DNA of 64,000 nt from Polychytrium aggregatum (taxonomy: Eukaryota > Chytridiomycota > Chytridiomycetes > Polychytriales). The stretch covers positions 1 to 64,000 of the forward strand of contig NW_026516249.1 in assembly GCF_025602895.1 (NCBI RefSeq), written 5' to 3'. Positions 49,625 through 61,900 of the stretch are shown piece by piece (the stretch's first letter is position 1; each line of letters begins with the position of its first letter). The translations under genes and the position numbers were made by a program. The notes under the pieces are model-generated. The model did not search any database. It was not told the origin of the DNA and saw only the letters and a program-made list of their open reading frames with translations.

Positions 49625-49942
49625 TATACTTTATTCAGAAATAACGGGACACCACACCCGCTTTCATCAAGATGTAGTCTGTGATGAGCTCGCGTCAAAC
49701 AAAGCCATGAGAAATAGAACAGATCACTATGACAGCCTCCAAGTGAAGGCTACCGGTCGCTCTCCGTCTTCACAATCGACCTACACACTGGTATCGGAGC
49801 GCCAGCGGTGAATGGTGCTCTTGGACACACTGAATGACGGTGTAGCACCGCAACGCAGAATGGTCATAGCCAGCGTGGGTAACAAAATATTCGGCCCATG
49901 ACCAAATCACCAGGGTGACCCGATTGACTGTTAACAATGCTA
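49625..49942 (-). mobile_element. MITE-like deletion derivative of the Fanzor element, inverted
   Basis: It starts with a TIR (TATACTTTATTCAG at 49625, ACGGGACA to 49651). On the minus strand it carries, from its other end, a transposase helix-turn-helix fragment and then the last ~60 nt of Fanzor coding DNA plus the whole 3' region. The far TIR is degraded (near 49916-49942). It is about 80 per cent identical by eye to 49380-49543. Confidence 0.7.
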
Positions 49943-49943
49943 G

Positions 49944-50195
49944 TGCAGTGAAGGATTCGGATGGGAGGGTCGACGCAGCGTCTGTGTTCCGTCGTCGAAA
50001 CCCGATATCTATGGGGGAGGGGCCGTGAGAGTGCAGGGAGAGGGTCTTTGATTCACTTGATATTGTGTGTCGTCAGAACAATGATCCGCTCGTTTAGAAC
50101 AATACCGTGGCTGTCGGCCCTTCCGGCAATCGAGAATAGCCGCAGCCAGACCAAGCGGAGCGTGACCCATAGCAGCAACAGGCGACGAAGGGGCG
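49944..50195. other. Intergenic region upstream of the adenylate kinase gene
   Basis: 250 bp that must contain the promoter. No TATA box recognised. Confidence 0.4.
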
Positions 50196-51063
50196 ATGTT
50201 CTCTGCATTTCAAAGGCAGTTGGCTCTGGACGAAGGGGCTCACGATATCCCTTTCACTCCACCCACAATGTGGTCCTTACAGCAATTTGTTCAGAACGAA
50301 ACATATCAAGAAGCACGCGACTACTTTGAGCGCAACCAAATTAATCAGCTTCTCGAGGTTAGTTGATACAACGACGATCATTGAGCCTAGAGTTCGATGT
50401 TTGGGGCTTCTGGCCGCCCACCCCCGGAAGTGTGATCCTCACTCGATCTTTGGTGAGCTGGATTTCCCAGCTCGATGGACGGCGCCGTGCCCCGGTCGCT
50501 AAAACCCTGAGCATGTGCTTGGATATCACAGAGCATCATTACGGGTTTGACATTTGCACAGCCGGACGACCCGCTGCTCTTCATCGAAGATTGCATCAGC
50601 CGAATCCGGGCAGAGAAGCTCCTATCGGAGAAATCGCGCATTCGATGGGATCTGTTCATTCCCGCCGAAGCGAAAGAGGAGCAGCTCCAGCGAGAACTCT
50701 CGCTCAGGTCCCTTCTTGAACAAGACCCTCTCAGGCCAACGCTCAACCGGAAGAAATATCGCATTGCACCCCTTCCTCTGTTGCCAACAAAGAAGGTAAG
50801 AAGACTCGGTGGCTCGGTGCCGAAGAGTTACAGGCGTGGTCGCTGTCGTGCCGAGCCAACCCCATCAAATGATGTGTGTTTCCTGCAGCCCAGCACATCC
50901 AACGATCTCCAGAGAGTCTCGACCCCAGCAGATATACGCAGTGCAAGCGTGGCTTTTGCAGCAGATGCCATCCCGGCCAAGGCTGTCCTGCCCGGAATTC
51001 CACCCAACGGACAATCCAGGCCTCGAGGCAATATCGTATTCGTCCTCGGAGGTCCGGGATCTG
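50196..51063 (+). other. Adenylate kinase N-terminal segment (exons 1-3)
   Basis: Exons 50196-50357, 50532-50795 and 50889-51063. It contains the AK5/AK8-like N-terminal motif, a charged helix ([19 protein letters not shown]) and the first half of P-loop 1. Confidence 0.75.
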
Positions 51064-53227
51064 GTAAGCAACGTCGGTGAGTGGCATTGGTGGCGATTGT
51101 CACGGTGATGATCTTGTCTTCCACTTGCACTTCCTCACGAACTCGGCTCTGGAAATTGAGACCCTTGATCGGATGCTGGCTCCTCCGAGCTCCGGCTAGA
51201 GGCAGCACCCGAAAGTCTGATATCCTGGCATATGTATCTCGCCACCGATGCTGCCGATGCGTTGGTTGACCAGGAAAAGGAACCCAGTGCGTCAGACTAG
51301 CCCAAGAATTCAAGTACGCTCACTTGTCTGCTGGGGATTTGTTGCGGCAAGAAGTCTCCAGTAATTCTCCAATGGCCAAGGAAATCGACTCAATTATGAA
51401 GGAGGGGAAGATCGTGCCGATGGTATGGCCATATGCCGCCTGCAATGAAAAAGCAACGCCCCGTGCCATGCGATTCCGACTCGGGCTGATCGACCACTTG
51501 TCCTTGTGAATGACTCTGCGGTGTGTGGCAGGAAATCACGATTCGGCTCCTCCGCCAGGCCATGGATGCCGCAAAAGACTGCCCTGGGTTTCTTATCGAT
51601 GGCTTCCCGAGACAGCTCGACCAAGCCAAAGTGTTTGAAGAACAGATTGCCGCATGCAAACTTGTTCTGTTCTTTGATTGCCCCGAGCCTGTCTTGGAGA
51701 AGCGCTTGTTGAAACGGGGAGAGACCAGCGGCCGAGCAGACGACAACATCGATACGATCAAGAAACGCTTCAAGACCTTTGTCGATACCAGCTATCCTGT
51801 TATCGAGTACTTCACCCGCCTCGGCAGGTGTGCCAAGGCAGGTGCATGCTATGTGCGGCTGTGCTGTGAATAAGTCATGGCGCAGTGTGGCCGTGTTTGC
51901 GGCGTTGCCTCATTTCTTCCCCACAACCCCCCCCTACCGGGTTTCTCCAGATTTCGTCCGAACCGCCAGTCGACCAAGTTTACGCCCAAGCCAGAATGAA
52001 TCTTGTCGAGGGGCCGCTCAATCATCCGAACGTTATATTTGTGCTCGGTGAGTGTGTGTTTTTGATGTGGTGAACAGAGCCAATGCACTCATGATGAATC
52101 CCGGCTGCAATATTGTTTCCTGTTTCCCTGTTTCCCTGTTTCCCTGTTTCCCTGTTTCCCTGTTTCCCTGTTTCCCTGTTTCCCTGTTTCCCTGTTTCCC
52201 TGGTTCTCTCACCGTCCCTTGGCCCTGTCGGATGGAGGGCCACCTCCTATCCGTCGTTGCGGGGTGGGGTGTGTACAGAAATGGAACTACATAATGCTCA
52301 GAAAGCAGCCATGATAATATCCATTCCAACGTGGGCTCTCGCTCCTGCTCTCGAATGAACTTTAGGTGGACCGGGATCCGGAAAAGGAACACAATGTGCC
52401 ATACTGGCCAAGCAGTTCAGACTCGCGCATCTCAGCGCAGGTGATTTATTGCGGCATGAAGTCGAGACGGGCTCGGTCGTTGGTCAGCAAGCCTCCGGTC
52501 TCATGAAGGAAGGGAAGATCGTACCAATGGTGAGCCATTGACAGTCGGCTCTGGTCGACAGTGCAGTCATGTTCCCATCGGGCATCACTCCCTTGTATAC
52601 CGCTGCTATGCATTACATTGCGTTCTTCCTCATTCCAGCATCGATCTGGCTCCACACTCGATCTCGATCTCGATGCATTGTGGGCTTCTGAGCCCATCAG
52701 AAAACTAATAACGTACTCAAACTCATGCCCATCCAGGAAATCACCATTAGCTTGTTGAGGAAGGCCATGATTGAACATTTTAATACGATTGGATTTCTCA
52801 TAGGTGGGTACTCGCACAAATAACTCTAAATGGCACATTGAGTCCAGTTCCAAGTCTATCAACGTGCACAGTGGCGTTCCCAACAGACTATAGAGATTGC
52901 TGTGGTGTCAAAGCTCGGTATCGCTTCCTGCTTAGGTATCTAATCCGAGATTCCTTCAACCACGGTGTAAACAGATGGTTTTCCGAGAGCTCTCGACCAA
53001 GCAATTGAGTTTGAGCGAACAGTGAGTAGATTACACATCGGTGAACACGAGATTCTCTCATTCTTTGTCCACTAAAACCCGCCTTCATCCCCCTTCAACT
53101 TTCACTCACTCACTCACTCACTCACTCACTCACTCACTCACTCACTCACTCACTCACTCACTCACTCACTCACTCACTCACTCACTCACTCACTCACTCA
53201 CTCACCCACTCACTCACTCTCTCTCTC

Positions 53228-53292
<65 letters not shown>

Positions 53293-56200
53293 CACTCACT
53301 CACTCTCTATCCTTGTAACTGCCAATCGTAGGTCGGACCATGCAAAAAGGTCCTCTTCTACAACTGTCCACTCGATGTGCTGGAGCAACGTCTCCTCGAG
53401 CGCGGCAAGACAAGCGGTCGTGCCGACGATAACATCGATACAATCAAAAAGCGCTTCGTTACCTTTGAGAACCAGAGCATGCCTGTTGTGCAGCACTACG
53501 AATCCGTTGGAAAGCTCGTAAAGGTAATGTGGGTTTTGTTGAATCGCAGTATGCTCATTCGGCTAACTCATTTCTCGTATAGATTTCATCAATTCCGACG
53601 ATCGATGAGGTGTACGAGTTCACCAAGAGGGCCCTCGCAGATGTGCTCCCAATCAACCACCCAAATATAGTGTTTGTGATAGGTCTGGCCACGATGCTGT
53701 TGGCATGAACTTGCGAGTGTTGATAATCGTTAGTATTCACCAAATTGCTCCAACTCTCTTGGCTGCAGGAGGTCCTGGATCCGGAAAAGGAACGCAGTGC
53801 TCCCGTTTGGCTCAAGAATTTGGCCTCATCCATCTCTCAACGGGCGATCTCCTGCGAGAGGAAGTCCAAAAGGGGTCGGAGACGGGCCTCAAGGCCGATG
53901 CCATAATGAAAGAGGGCAAGATGGTACCCATGGTAGTGTGTCTTGTCATAAGTTTAGGATAGGCAAATTGGATCATGTTGATTCAAAGCCGACGGACAAG
54001 CAGCACCGATCTCGTATCTCTGTCGAGCTCATCCTTCTCGTTTCGCAGAGCCTCATCCTCTCGTTGCTCCGGAACCGCATTCAAGAGAACCAAACAGCGC
54101 CGGGGTTTTTAATCGGTAGCGTATAGCAATCATGCAGTGCTGTATCGGACTGAAAGGCTGACCGTATTATGGAACTATTCACGATTAGATGGATTCCCAA
54201 GAAGTATGGAACAAGCAGTGGAGTTTGAGCGGATGGTATGACGATACGGTTGCAAATTTCCAGTCTTGACCGCTTTTGTTTCAGAAGTAGTACGGATGAC
54301 TTCGTGGCGAGCTTATTCTTATGGCGGCCGATAGATTGGCCGTGGCCGAGTTGCGCTCTCGTTCAGCTGTCCTCTCGATGTCCTTGAGCGACGCTTACTG
54401 GAGCGCGGAAAGACAAGTGGCCGTGCAGATGACAACATCGACACAATCAAAAAGCGGTTCATCACCTTCCAGGAGGAAACCGTGCCGGTCATGAAGTACT
54501 TCAAAGACGACAGACGCGTTGTGGAAGTAAGCCTGTGGTCGCCGTCTGGGCAAGCCCAATCACCCTCAAACGGGGTTCTCAATACCAATTTGTCTGGACG
54601 AGTTGAATGAACAAGCATTCATGATCACAATACGAGCCACTGACTCACATCACTCTACCTAGATCACGTCCGTTGGAACCATAGACGAGGTGTACGAACA
54701 GGCCCGGACATCGTTCTTATTCATGAAGCCTCCAGTTCAACACCCAAACATTGTCTTTGTTCTTGGTAAGCACTCGATGCGCCGTTATGAAGGCCTGAAG
54801 CTGAAGTCAAATCATCCACGGTACTGATAATCTCTATGCAGGAGGTCCTGGGTCAGGAAAAGGTACCCAATGTGAGAAGCTCGCGCGAGAGTTTCACCTT
54901 GAGCATCTGAGCACCGGCGACCTGCTGAGGCGCGAACTCGAGAAAGGAACCGAGATCGGAAAGCAGTCACAGGCGCTAATGAATGAGGGTAAAATGGTTC
55001 CAATGGTACGTATATGGCGATGATTGGATGCGACCACCTGACTCTGAAAGCGTCACGCTGTTGACCACTCCATTTGACTTCAGAGAACGATCCTTACGCT
55101 CTTACGAAGCGCCATTGAGTCGAGGATGCATAGCCCCGGAATCTTGATTGGTAAAAAAGAGTTGTGGTGGCCTCCGTGATCCGCATCTACGCCGACTGCC
55201 AATGATCGTGGCTGTTTAACACTTCCAGCCCATTCACTTATTCATCTATGGATCCAGATGGCTTTCCAAGAACAATGGAGCAGCTGGATGAGTTCGAGCG
55301 GACGGTACGTGCTTAAGTAATCATGTATTTTGACGAACTTGTCTGGAGCGCTTTGGTGAAAGCAAAGTCCGGCATAATCCGCCAGATAACCAGGCTGATA
55401 TCCGTTCCTGCTCACAGATTTGCAGATGCAGGGCCGCTTTGTATTATCACTGTCCGCTCGACGTCCTTGAGTCCCGACTGCTTGAAAGAGGCAAGACCAG
55501 CGGCAGATCCGATGACAATATCGACACAATCAAGAAGCGCTTCAAGACTTTTGAGACCGAGAGTATGCCCGTGATCCAGTTCTTTGAACGCGGCGGACGC
55601 CTTACCAAGGTGATACTCGCAGCTCGGCATGAGCACTCTTTATCGACGGTTGCACATTCGATTGCATACACATTCGATTGCATGCACTCAAGTCATATAT
55701 TTATTGCTGACAATGAACATGCATACTGTTAGATTTTATCGGATAAATCTATTGACGAAGTCTATGCCGAGTCGCGACGACTATTTTCCCCTTTTAATCC
55801 TCTCAACCATCCAAATTTGTGGTTTGTGTTGGGTAGGTTTCTGATGCGCGCTGTGGGCGACCACCCCCAACGCTCGAGAGCTACCGATCCGGTTGCACTC
55901 GTATGCACTCGTGTCTCTCCTCCGCGATAGGAGGCAACACTATGCCCCCTTACATCCGCACAACAGAAATTACGTCGATTCGATAAAACACTAACAAAGT
56001 CAGATGCGTGATTCAGGTGGCCCGGGCTCAGGAAAAGGAACTCAGTGCGCAAAGCTAGCTGGTGACTTTGGATATGCACACATCAGCGCCGGTGATTTGC
56101 TCCGCGCAGAACTAGATAAGGGGTCTGAGGTCGGAAAGAGAGCCGAGAGTCTTATGAAAGAAGGAAAAATAGTCCCAATGGTTCGTAGCGTTGGAGCTGT

Positions 56201-58134
56201 GGCTATTTACTTCAAACCCCAAGTCAAACCTGTGCGCATTTTCCCTCGCCAAGAACAAAAGCTACTCCCACTAACCATGCGAATCGACAGGAAATGATCC
56301 TGAATCTCCTCCGAGATGCTATTACGGCCAACTTCAAATCACCTGGAGTGCTAATCGGTGAGGCGCTGGATATAGAAAGGCCGGCTTCATACACACCAGA
56401 GCTTGGCTGTCAAGGCTGTAGCTCGAAGTACAGACTCTGCGTGGCTGAACAATGTCGCTCACAACGAAAATGCCTCCCAGATGGATTCCCGAGAGCTGTC
56501 GACCAAGCAATCGAATTTGAACGATCGGTAGGCCCTCTCGGTGGCCAACCGAGAAGTTGAGCCAGTCGCTGATATACCGAAACCGCACTCTGTGTCCTCC
56601 GACAGACGTCGCTCTATACTCGATTGTATCCATAGGCAGTACACACTGACTCCTTCCTATTTTATCGCTATTGTGTTGACTCGGGTAGATTTGCTCCTGC
56701 AAAGCCGTTCTCTTCTACAACTGTCCACTCGATGTGCTGGAGCAACGTCTCCTCGAGCGCGGCAAGACAAGTGGTCGTGCCGACGATAACATCGATACAA
56801 TCAAAAAGCGCTTCAGAACATTCGAAGATCAAAGCATGCCTGTGATCGAGCATTTCCGGCAAACTGGACGAGTTATTGAGGTATCCCCTTGGCTGTTGCT
56901 GCGAATATCTCGAATATCGTGAATATCGCATCTAGGACGGTCAATGCCAGCTTGGAAATGGCCTGATGACTCATGAGGAGCATGAAGTGCGGCTGCATGC
57001 TGATTGGGATGTGAAATATCGTGCCAGATCTCATCAATCCCTTCGATCGACGAAGTCTATGAGAAATCTCGTCTAGCAATCCAATCCAAATCAAAGCCGT
57101 TTGAAGGGGAGAATATTATCTTCGTTCTCGGCGGCCCTGGATGTGGAAAAGGTAGCCACACCTCAGATACGTTTCATCGTCGTATCTATTTGATTGCCCG
57201 TGCATCCGACCAACAATCGATGCAACTCGCATGACCAAACTAATGTAATCGAAATCATCTGCTGCCGATAGGGACCCAGTGCGATATACTAGTGAAGCAG
57301 CTAGGCTTTGTGCATCTCTCCACCGGCGACTTGCTTCGAGAGGAGGTGCAAACGGGATCCGAGCTCGGGGCACAGATCGACCAGCTTATGAAAGATGGCC
57401 AAATGGTTTCGTTGGTAAGAGACAGATGGAGCATGTTGACGGATAGTAAGGATGCCCAGCTTGAGCTTTTCTGTCCCTCTTTCATTCTTTTATCTTTAAC
57501 TATTTCTCCTTCTTTCGGTGCCAAGAACACAACCTTGAGACTCCTCACAAACGCGATGGAAAAGAGTCGTGGCTGTCGTGGTTTCCTGGTCGACGGGTTT
57601 CCCCGAACGATGGAGCAGGCCGCAGAGGTGAGCGACGCATAGCCTGTGGAAAGCGTAGGTCGGCCTTGCACTAATCCAGCAGCACGTATGGTCTAATCCT
57701 TGTGACCAAGTTCGAACAAACCATTGGGAGCTGCAAGTTTGCGCTCTACTTTGAGGCCTCGGACGAAACTCTGACGGCGAGACTGATGAAGCGCGGCGCG
57801 ACTAGCGGGCGTAGCGATGACAACATGGAGAGTATTGTGAAGCGACTCAAGATCTTCCATGAGCAGAGCTTCCCTGTCATACAATTCTACCAATCTGATG
57901 GTCGGCTGCGAAAGGTAGTGAAGAGAAGAATTCGAGCGAGTTGGGCACAACAGGAGAGTCAAGTTCCGCGGGAGATTGGCATTGATGCATAAATGCATAA
58001 ATGCATGAATGCGCGAAACATAACCCCCCCCATCAATTTATTCTCCCATAACAATGCCACAGATTTCTGCCGAAGGCGATATCTCCGAAATCACAGCCGC
58101 AACGTTGGACTACTTTTCAACGTCCACAAACTAA
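50196..58134 (+). CDS. Six-domain adenylate kinase (AK5-like)
   Basis: Transfers phosphate between ATP and AMP. Thirty predicted exons join to 1326 residues with every junction in phase. The N-terminal segment ([16 protein letters not shown], then [13 protein letters not shown]) resembles the dimerisation/docking-like start of AK5 and AK8. Six kinase domains follow, each with a P-loop GGPGxGKGTQC, a DLLRxE AMP-binding helix, DGFPR and a short lid RGxTSGRxDDN. Short lids mark the AK1/cytosolic class. Joined linkers (xIDEVYxxxR) separate the domains. The start at 50196 is the first in-frame ATG; 50268 is an alternative. In zoosporic fungi a flagellar energy-supply role is plausible but inferred. 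Exons are listed in the domain entries. Confidence 0.88.
51274..52047 (+). other. Adenylate kinase domain 1
   Basis: Exons 51274-51422, 51532-51837 and linker 51951-52047. The 306-nt exon equals 67+47+192, the three separate exons of domains 2-5, so two introns are absent here. Its 3' intron starts GC (51838), not GT. Confidence 0.8.
51838..51950 (+). other. Probable GC-AG intron
   Basis: AAG|GCAGGT at the donor and CTCCAG at the acceptor. Only this donor keeps the phase-0 junction (xK|ISS) found after every other kinase domain; the nearby GT at 51828 would shift the frame. Confidence 0.65.
52123..52201. repeat. Octamer microsatellite (GTTTCCCT), about 10 copies
   Basis: Tandem array in the adenylate kinase intron after the domain 1 linker. 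Confidence 0.95.
52366..53682 (+). other. Adenylate kinase domain 2
   Basis: Exons 52366-52529, 52737-52803, 52975-53021, 53332-53523 and linker 53583-53682. All nucleotide-binding motifs are present ([31 protein letters not shown]). Confidence 0.85.
53100..53315. repeat. (CTCA)n followed by (CT)n microsatellite
   Basis: About 115 bp of CTCA repeats then about 75 bp of CT repeats within one adenylate kinase intron (53022-53331). It forms a pyrimidine-heavy strand just before the 3' splice site. Confidence 0.95.
53769..54765 (+). other. Adenylate kinase domain 3
   Basis: Exons 53769-53932, 54049-54115, 54189-54235, 54335-54526 and linker 54663-54765. Motifs intact ([41 protein letters not shown]). 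Confidence 0.85.
54842..55832 (+). other. Adenylate kinase domain 4
   Basis: Exons 54842-55005, 55084-55150, 55258-55304, 55418-55609 and linker 55733-55832. Motifs intact ([35 protein letters not shown]). Confidence 0.85.
56017..57151 (+). other. Adenylate kinase domain 5
   Basis: Exons 56017-56180, 56291-56357, 56481-56527, 56689-56880 and 57028-57151. The last exon fuses the linker to the start of P-loop 6. Motifs intact ([33 protein letters not shown]). Confidence 0.85.
57272..58134 (+). other. Adenylate kinase domain 6 and C-terminus
   Basis: Exons 57272-57414, 57526-57627, 57711-57914 and 58063-58134. The most divergent domain (P-loop [11 protein letters not shown], lid [11 protein letters not shown]). 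A short final exon replaces the usual linker and ends at TAA 58132-58134. Confidence 0.8.
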
Positions 58135-58997
58135 AGAGATGCAGAGACATGCTATCCTTGGATCCCTTGTACCGCACCCAACGACCCATGACGAACATGG
58201 CTACGACGACCGAGTCCGACAGAGACGGGGCAAATCGGCACGAGTCTCCATCGATGAATTACAGTTGCAGTATTTGGTTTGTCTCGTTTCCTGTCGGTGC
58301 TGTGCTCCTATCGCAAGTATACATGCACCAGCCGAGCTGAGTCAGCATGCCCTCGAGTCTTTGTGTCACTTTTTCTTGTGGACGCAAATACCCATGCGCC
58401 GGGACCAAACAGTGTGTCCAAGAGACAGGCTTTGCCGTTTCTTTTGGGAATAATGCATTGAAGCAAGCGATGCGAAGCGGTGCAGCGTGTCGAAGTAACC
58501 ATGGGACACACCGTCTCATTCGGACAAATACGGTGCACTCGCATCATATCGCACACCCGGTCAAGCGGGTCAACTCATTTTCGTGTGCGAGGGAGATGCA
58601 TGGAGTGAGTGGACTCGACGGAGATCAGCAAGCTGCTGCAGATGCAGTCACTGCAAGCCAAAGCACGAAGACATATCTAGTATGACGAAGAAAGACGTAG
58701 GGCAAAGAGAAAAATCGCCGGAGGACCCCGGCGAGCGGATTTCATGGAGTTTGGGTGCCATCTGATCCACACAACCCACAAGTCATTATGGGGTCGCTGT
58801 CGGTCCACAGCCAGCTCCACTCGCGCCGAGCTGGCTGTGGCGCAGTGCAGGATGACCCTCACATGACCAAGGCCGCCCAGCCACACCTCGCCGCCCAGCC
58901 CAAACGCCCGCGTCGACTTTGGTCGTCAGCACCAGCACCAGCACCAGCACCAGCACCAGCACCAGCACACGGCCCTGACGTTCCCTGAGCCCACGCC
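58135..58997. other. Intergenic region between the kinase and TBC genes
   Basis: 860 bp with no supported gene. Contains a (CAGCAC)n microsatellite near its end and presumably the TBC promoter. Confidence 0.45.
58926..58970. repeat. (CAGCAC)n microsatellite
   Basis: About seven hexamers roughly 30 bp before the TBC gene ATG, probably in its 5' leader. Confidence 0.9.
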
Positions 58998-61900
58998 ATG
59001 TTCATAAAGCCACTGGACCTGGCAGCGGTTGCGGACACAAATGTGTGGCAGGCCCATGCAGGCAATCAGCACTTTGCGCTGCAGTCTCGGAAGCAAACCC
59101 CGGCCCTCAAGTCGCTCTTCAGCTTCGCCAATATCGTTCCTCTGATCCCCGTGGCATCATCGCCTGACGCGGCCCTCAAGCGTCAGGTCGCCGATGCAGA
59201 GTTTCGGATCATTCTACGATGTGCAAACAAAAAAGAATACGTCGTTGCGGTTGATGCCACTTTTGAGAAAATTCATATGGACTGGAATTGGATCGAGAGC
59301 CATCTCTTCCTCAAGGTCTGTTAGCCAGCGCACTCGTGCATGATGCTGAGTCGCATCGTTTCTGAATGGGATCTTATCCAACACGCCGAGAATGCCGCCA
59401 AGACTGATCTCTCTGTCCAAACGGATTGGGCGCCTTGGCTGCTGCTCGGCCTGAAGCTTGCAGAGCTGGAGGCGGCCGATAGCGCTCCGACGCCCGAGCA
59501 TGTCGATAGCATTATCCTGGCGCAGTTCATCGAGCTGCACGAAGAATATCATGGTAGCCGTTGCGACACCCTGCTTCATTTGGCCATTCATTTGCGCCCC
59601 TGTCTTACATCACTGTCCATGGTTGCCGGCGAGTCTCCCACCCCAGATCGTAACACACTAAGACGTACGGCAGAGCGGACTGACACGGCAACTCCCCATG
59701 TCCACCAGACCCCAAATCGGCCAGCGAGCAAGCTAAATTGCTTGATCTCAAGTACAAGATGAACCGAATATTCCCAAGCCTTGAAGACGAAGTGGTGTTG
59801 CAAGGTCGCTCTCGATTTTAACGCTTGCAAAGCCGAGTTGGGTTGACCGACCCGCTGCTGACCGGCTTGCCATGCTCTGACCAGAGCCTGTCCTCAGGAC
59901 ACGTTCTTGTATCCAATGTCTGCCGGGTGCAAAACGAAACTGTGTGAGACCAAAGCCAGGAAAGAACTTGCCACCAAGGACTCTATCTGACTCGATACCC
60001 CCCTCTTGACCCATGCAGGCTACAAATGCATCTTTTTATCCGAAGAGGGCGCTCCGATTCGAGGGCAGTTCCTGATCACGCGCAACTACGCTTGCTTTTA
60101 CGAGTCTGATGCCGTCGATCGGCCTACGTCTCAAACTGCCTTATCAGTTGCCTTCAAGGATATCTTGAGCCTTCAGATTGTCAGTGCCAAGCGCGAGATG
60201 CTCTCAGACCCGCTCCAAATCAGCATCACGGACAGAAAGGTACGAGGATTCAGAGATTAGATTCTTAAAGACCAAGCGAATCCTCTATTGCAGCCGTACC
60301 GCATTGCTGGGGGTGAGCTATAAAGATCACTCGATCGTGATGCAACAAGTTGATCTATAGTTGCTTGGTGCACACGGACACAACCCAATAACCATGGATC
60401 ACGAGCTCAAGAGCGACCCCTCGATGTGTACATCCAATTTTAACGCGCGGTCGACCACCATACATTCGTACTTGGCACCAATTGGGCTCTCCTGACTCTG
60501 TCCGCACCTGGCATGACTCAAGTACAACTTCTCATCCAATCTCTATCGAAGGGAGATATTTCGGGCGCTGACCAATTTGACCAACGCCGCAATGCATCGA
60601 CTCATCAAAGGCGCCGAAAACTCGGGCCTGTCACTGGCCGATATGTATGCCAAAGCGAGCACCAACATGACTGGAGACCTATCAAACAATTCCATGAATC
60701 GAGGGGGCGGCCTCTTTGCCATGGGGAAGCTCCGGGAGGAGATATCTTCTCTCAAGGGTGCAAGTCTCAATCCGTCGCGGTCCTGGGACGAAGAGGACTT
60801 TGCCGATACCCGTCTCTCTGAAGGCCAAACCCCGAGGCCGTCCATGCCCAGCGAGAAGCGGAGTGACCCTATTCTGCAGCCGCTTTTGAACCACTCCGAA
60901 ATCGTCACCAAGACTATTAATAGTGTTGGCGATCTGGACATGCAGACCAAAGGAATTGAGTTTCGCAATCTCTTCCGCCTTCCTGCTGCAGAGACAATAT
61001 CGATCGAGGAGTCACCATGCTATTTCTGGCACAAGAGCACGTCAACTTCGCACGCGGGTACCCTCTATCTTACTGAGCGCTTCCTGTGTTTTGTTTCTCT
61101 GTCGATCTCGAATCCATCCAACGTGGCCCAAATCGGCCTTAATGCCCTCTCCAAGGTTACGCTGGCGACCGTGACCGACACATACACGTCGTTACTGTTC
61201 GACTCGCCACAGGACCCCATTCTTGTCTTTTCCGTTCCGTACTCCCACATTACGTCCGTCAAGAAACAACAGCCCACGGCCTTGACCCAAGTCGTCAATC
61301 TGACGTCGTTCTCCATGTCGGGCTACCTTGTGATTTCGTCGCGTAGCAAAGCAGAGTACTGGCTTTCGTTCAGCGCCGTTCCGGGGAAGGCCCGCGACAA
61401 AATCTCGGACGAAATCTTGCAACGGATGAAGTCCGTTGACTGGACATTCGACGACGACTTGGTTGTGGGAGGTAGGAACGGCTCCAACACCGAGGCGATC
61501 GGGGTTGGGGCTAGCCCCACAAATCCCAAGGGAGTCTACGATGCTGGCTCCAAAAAGAGCTCCAGCACAAGCATGGAGGAGTTCATGTCCTCGATCGAAG
61601 TCCTCAAGACCGAGGAGACTTTTGCGGCAAACATGGGAATTGAGGAAAAGGTTATTCCAATTGTAGAAATGGGTTTGAAGTTGCTCTTTGAGGACAGAGA
61701 TGCCGCCAAAACGGACGACTCAAGCCTGGAAAAACAAAAGCAGTGGGGAACCTATCTGGATATGAATGGCCGAGATATTTGCATGGTTAAAGATTTTCGA
61801 GCCATTCGTGAGCTCATTATCAAAACTGGCGGCTTGCCTGATTCCCTGCGAGGAGACTTTTGGTAGGTGCATCTGCGCGCAGATCTCCCTGCTGCCCACA

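Noticed and set aside
58139-58765. Overlapping 60-115-codon ORFs between the kinase and TBC genes
   Set aside because: Mutually overlapping on several frames with no homology; treated as intergenic.
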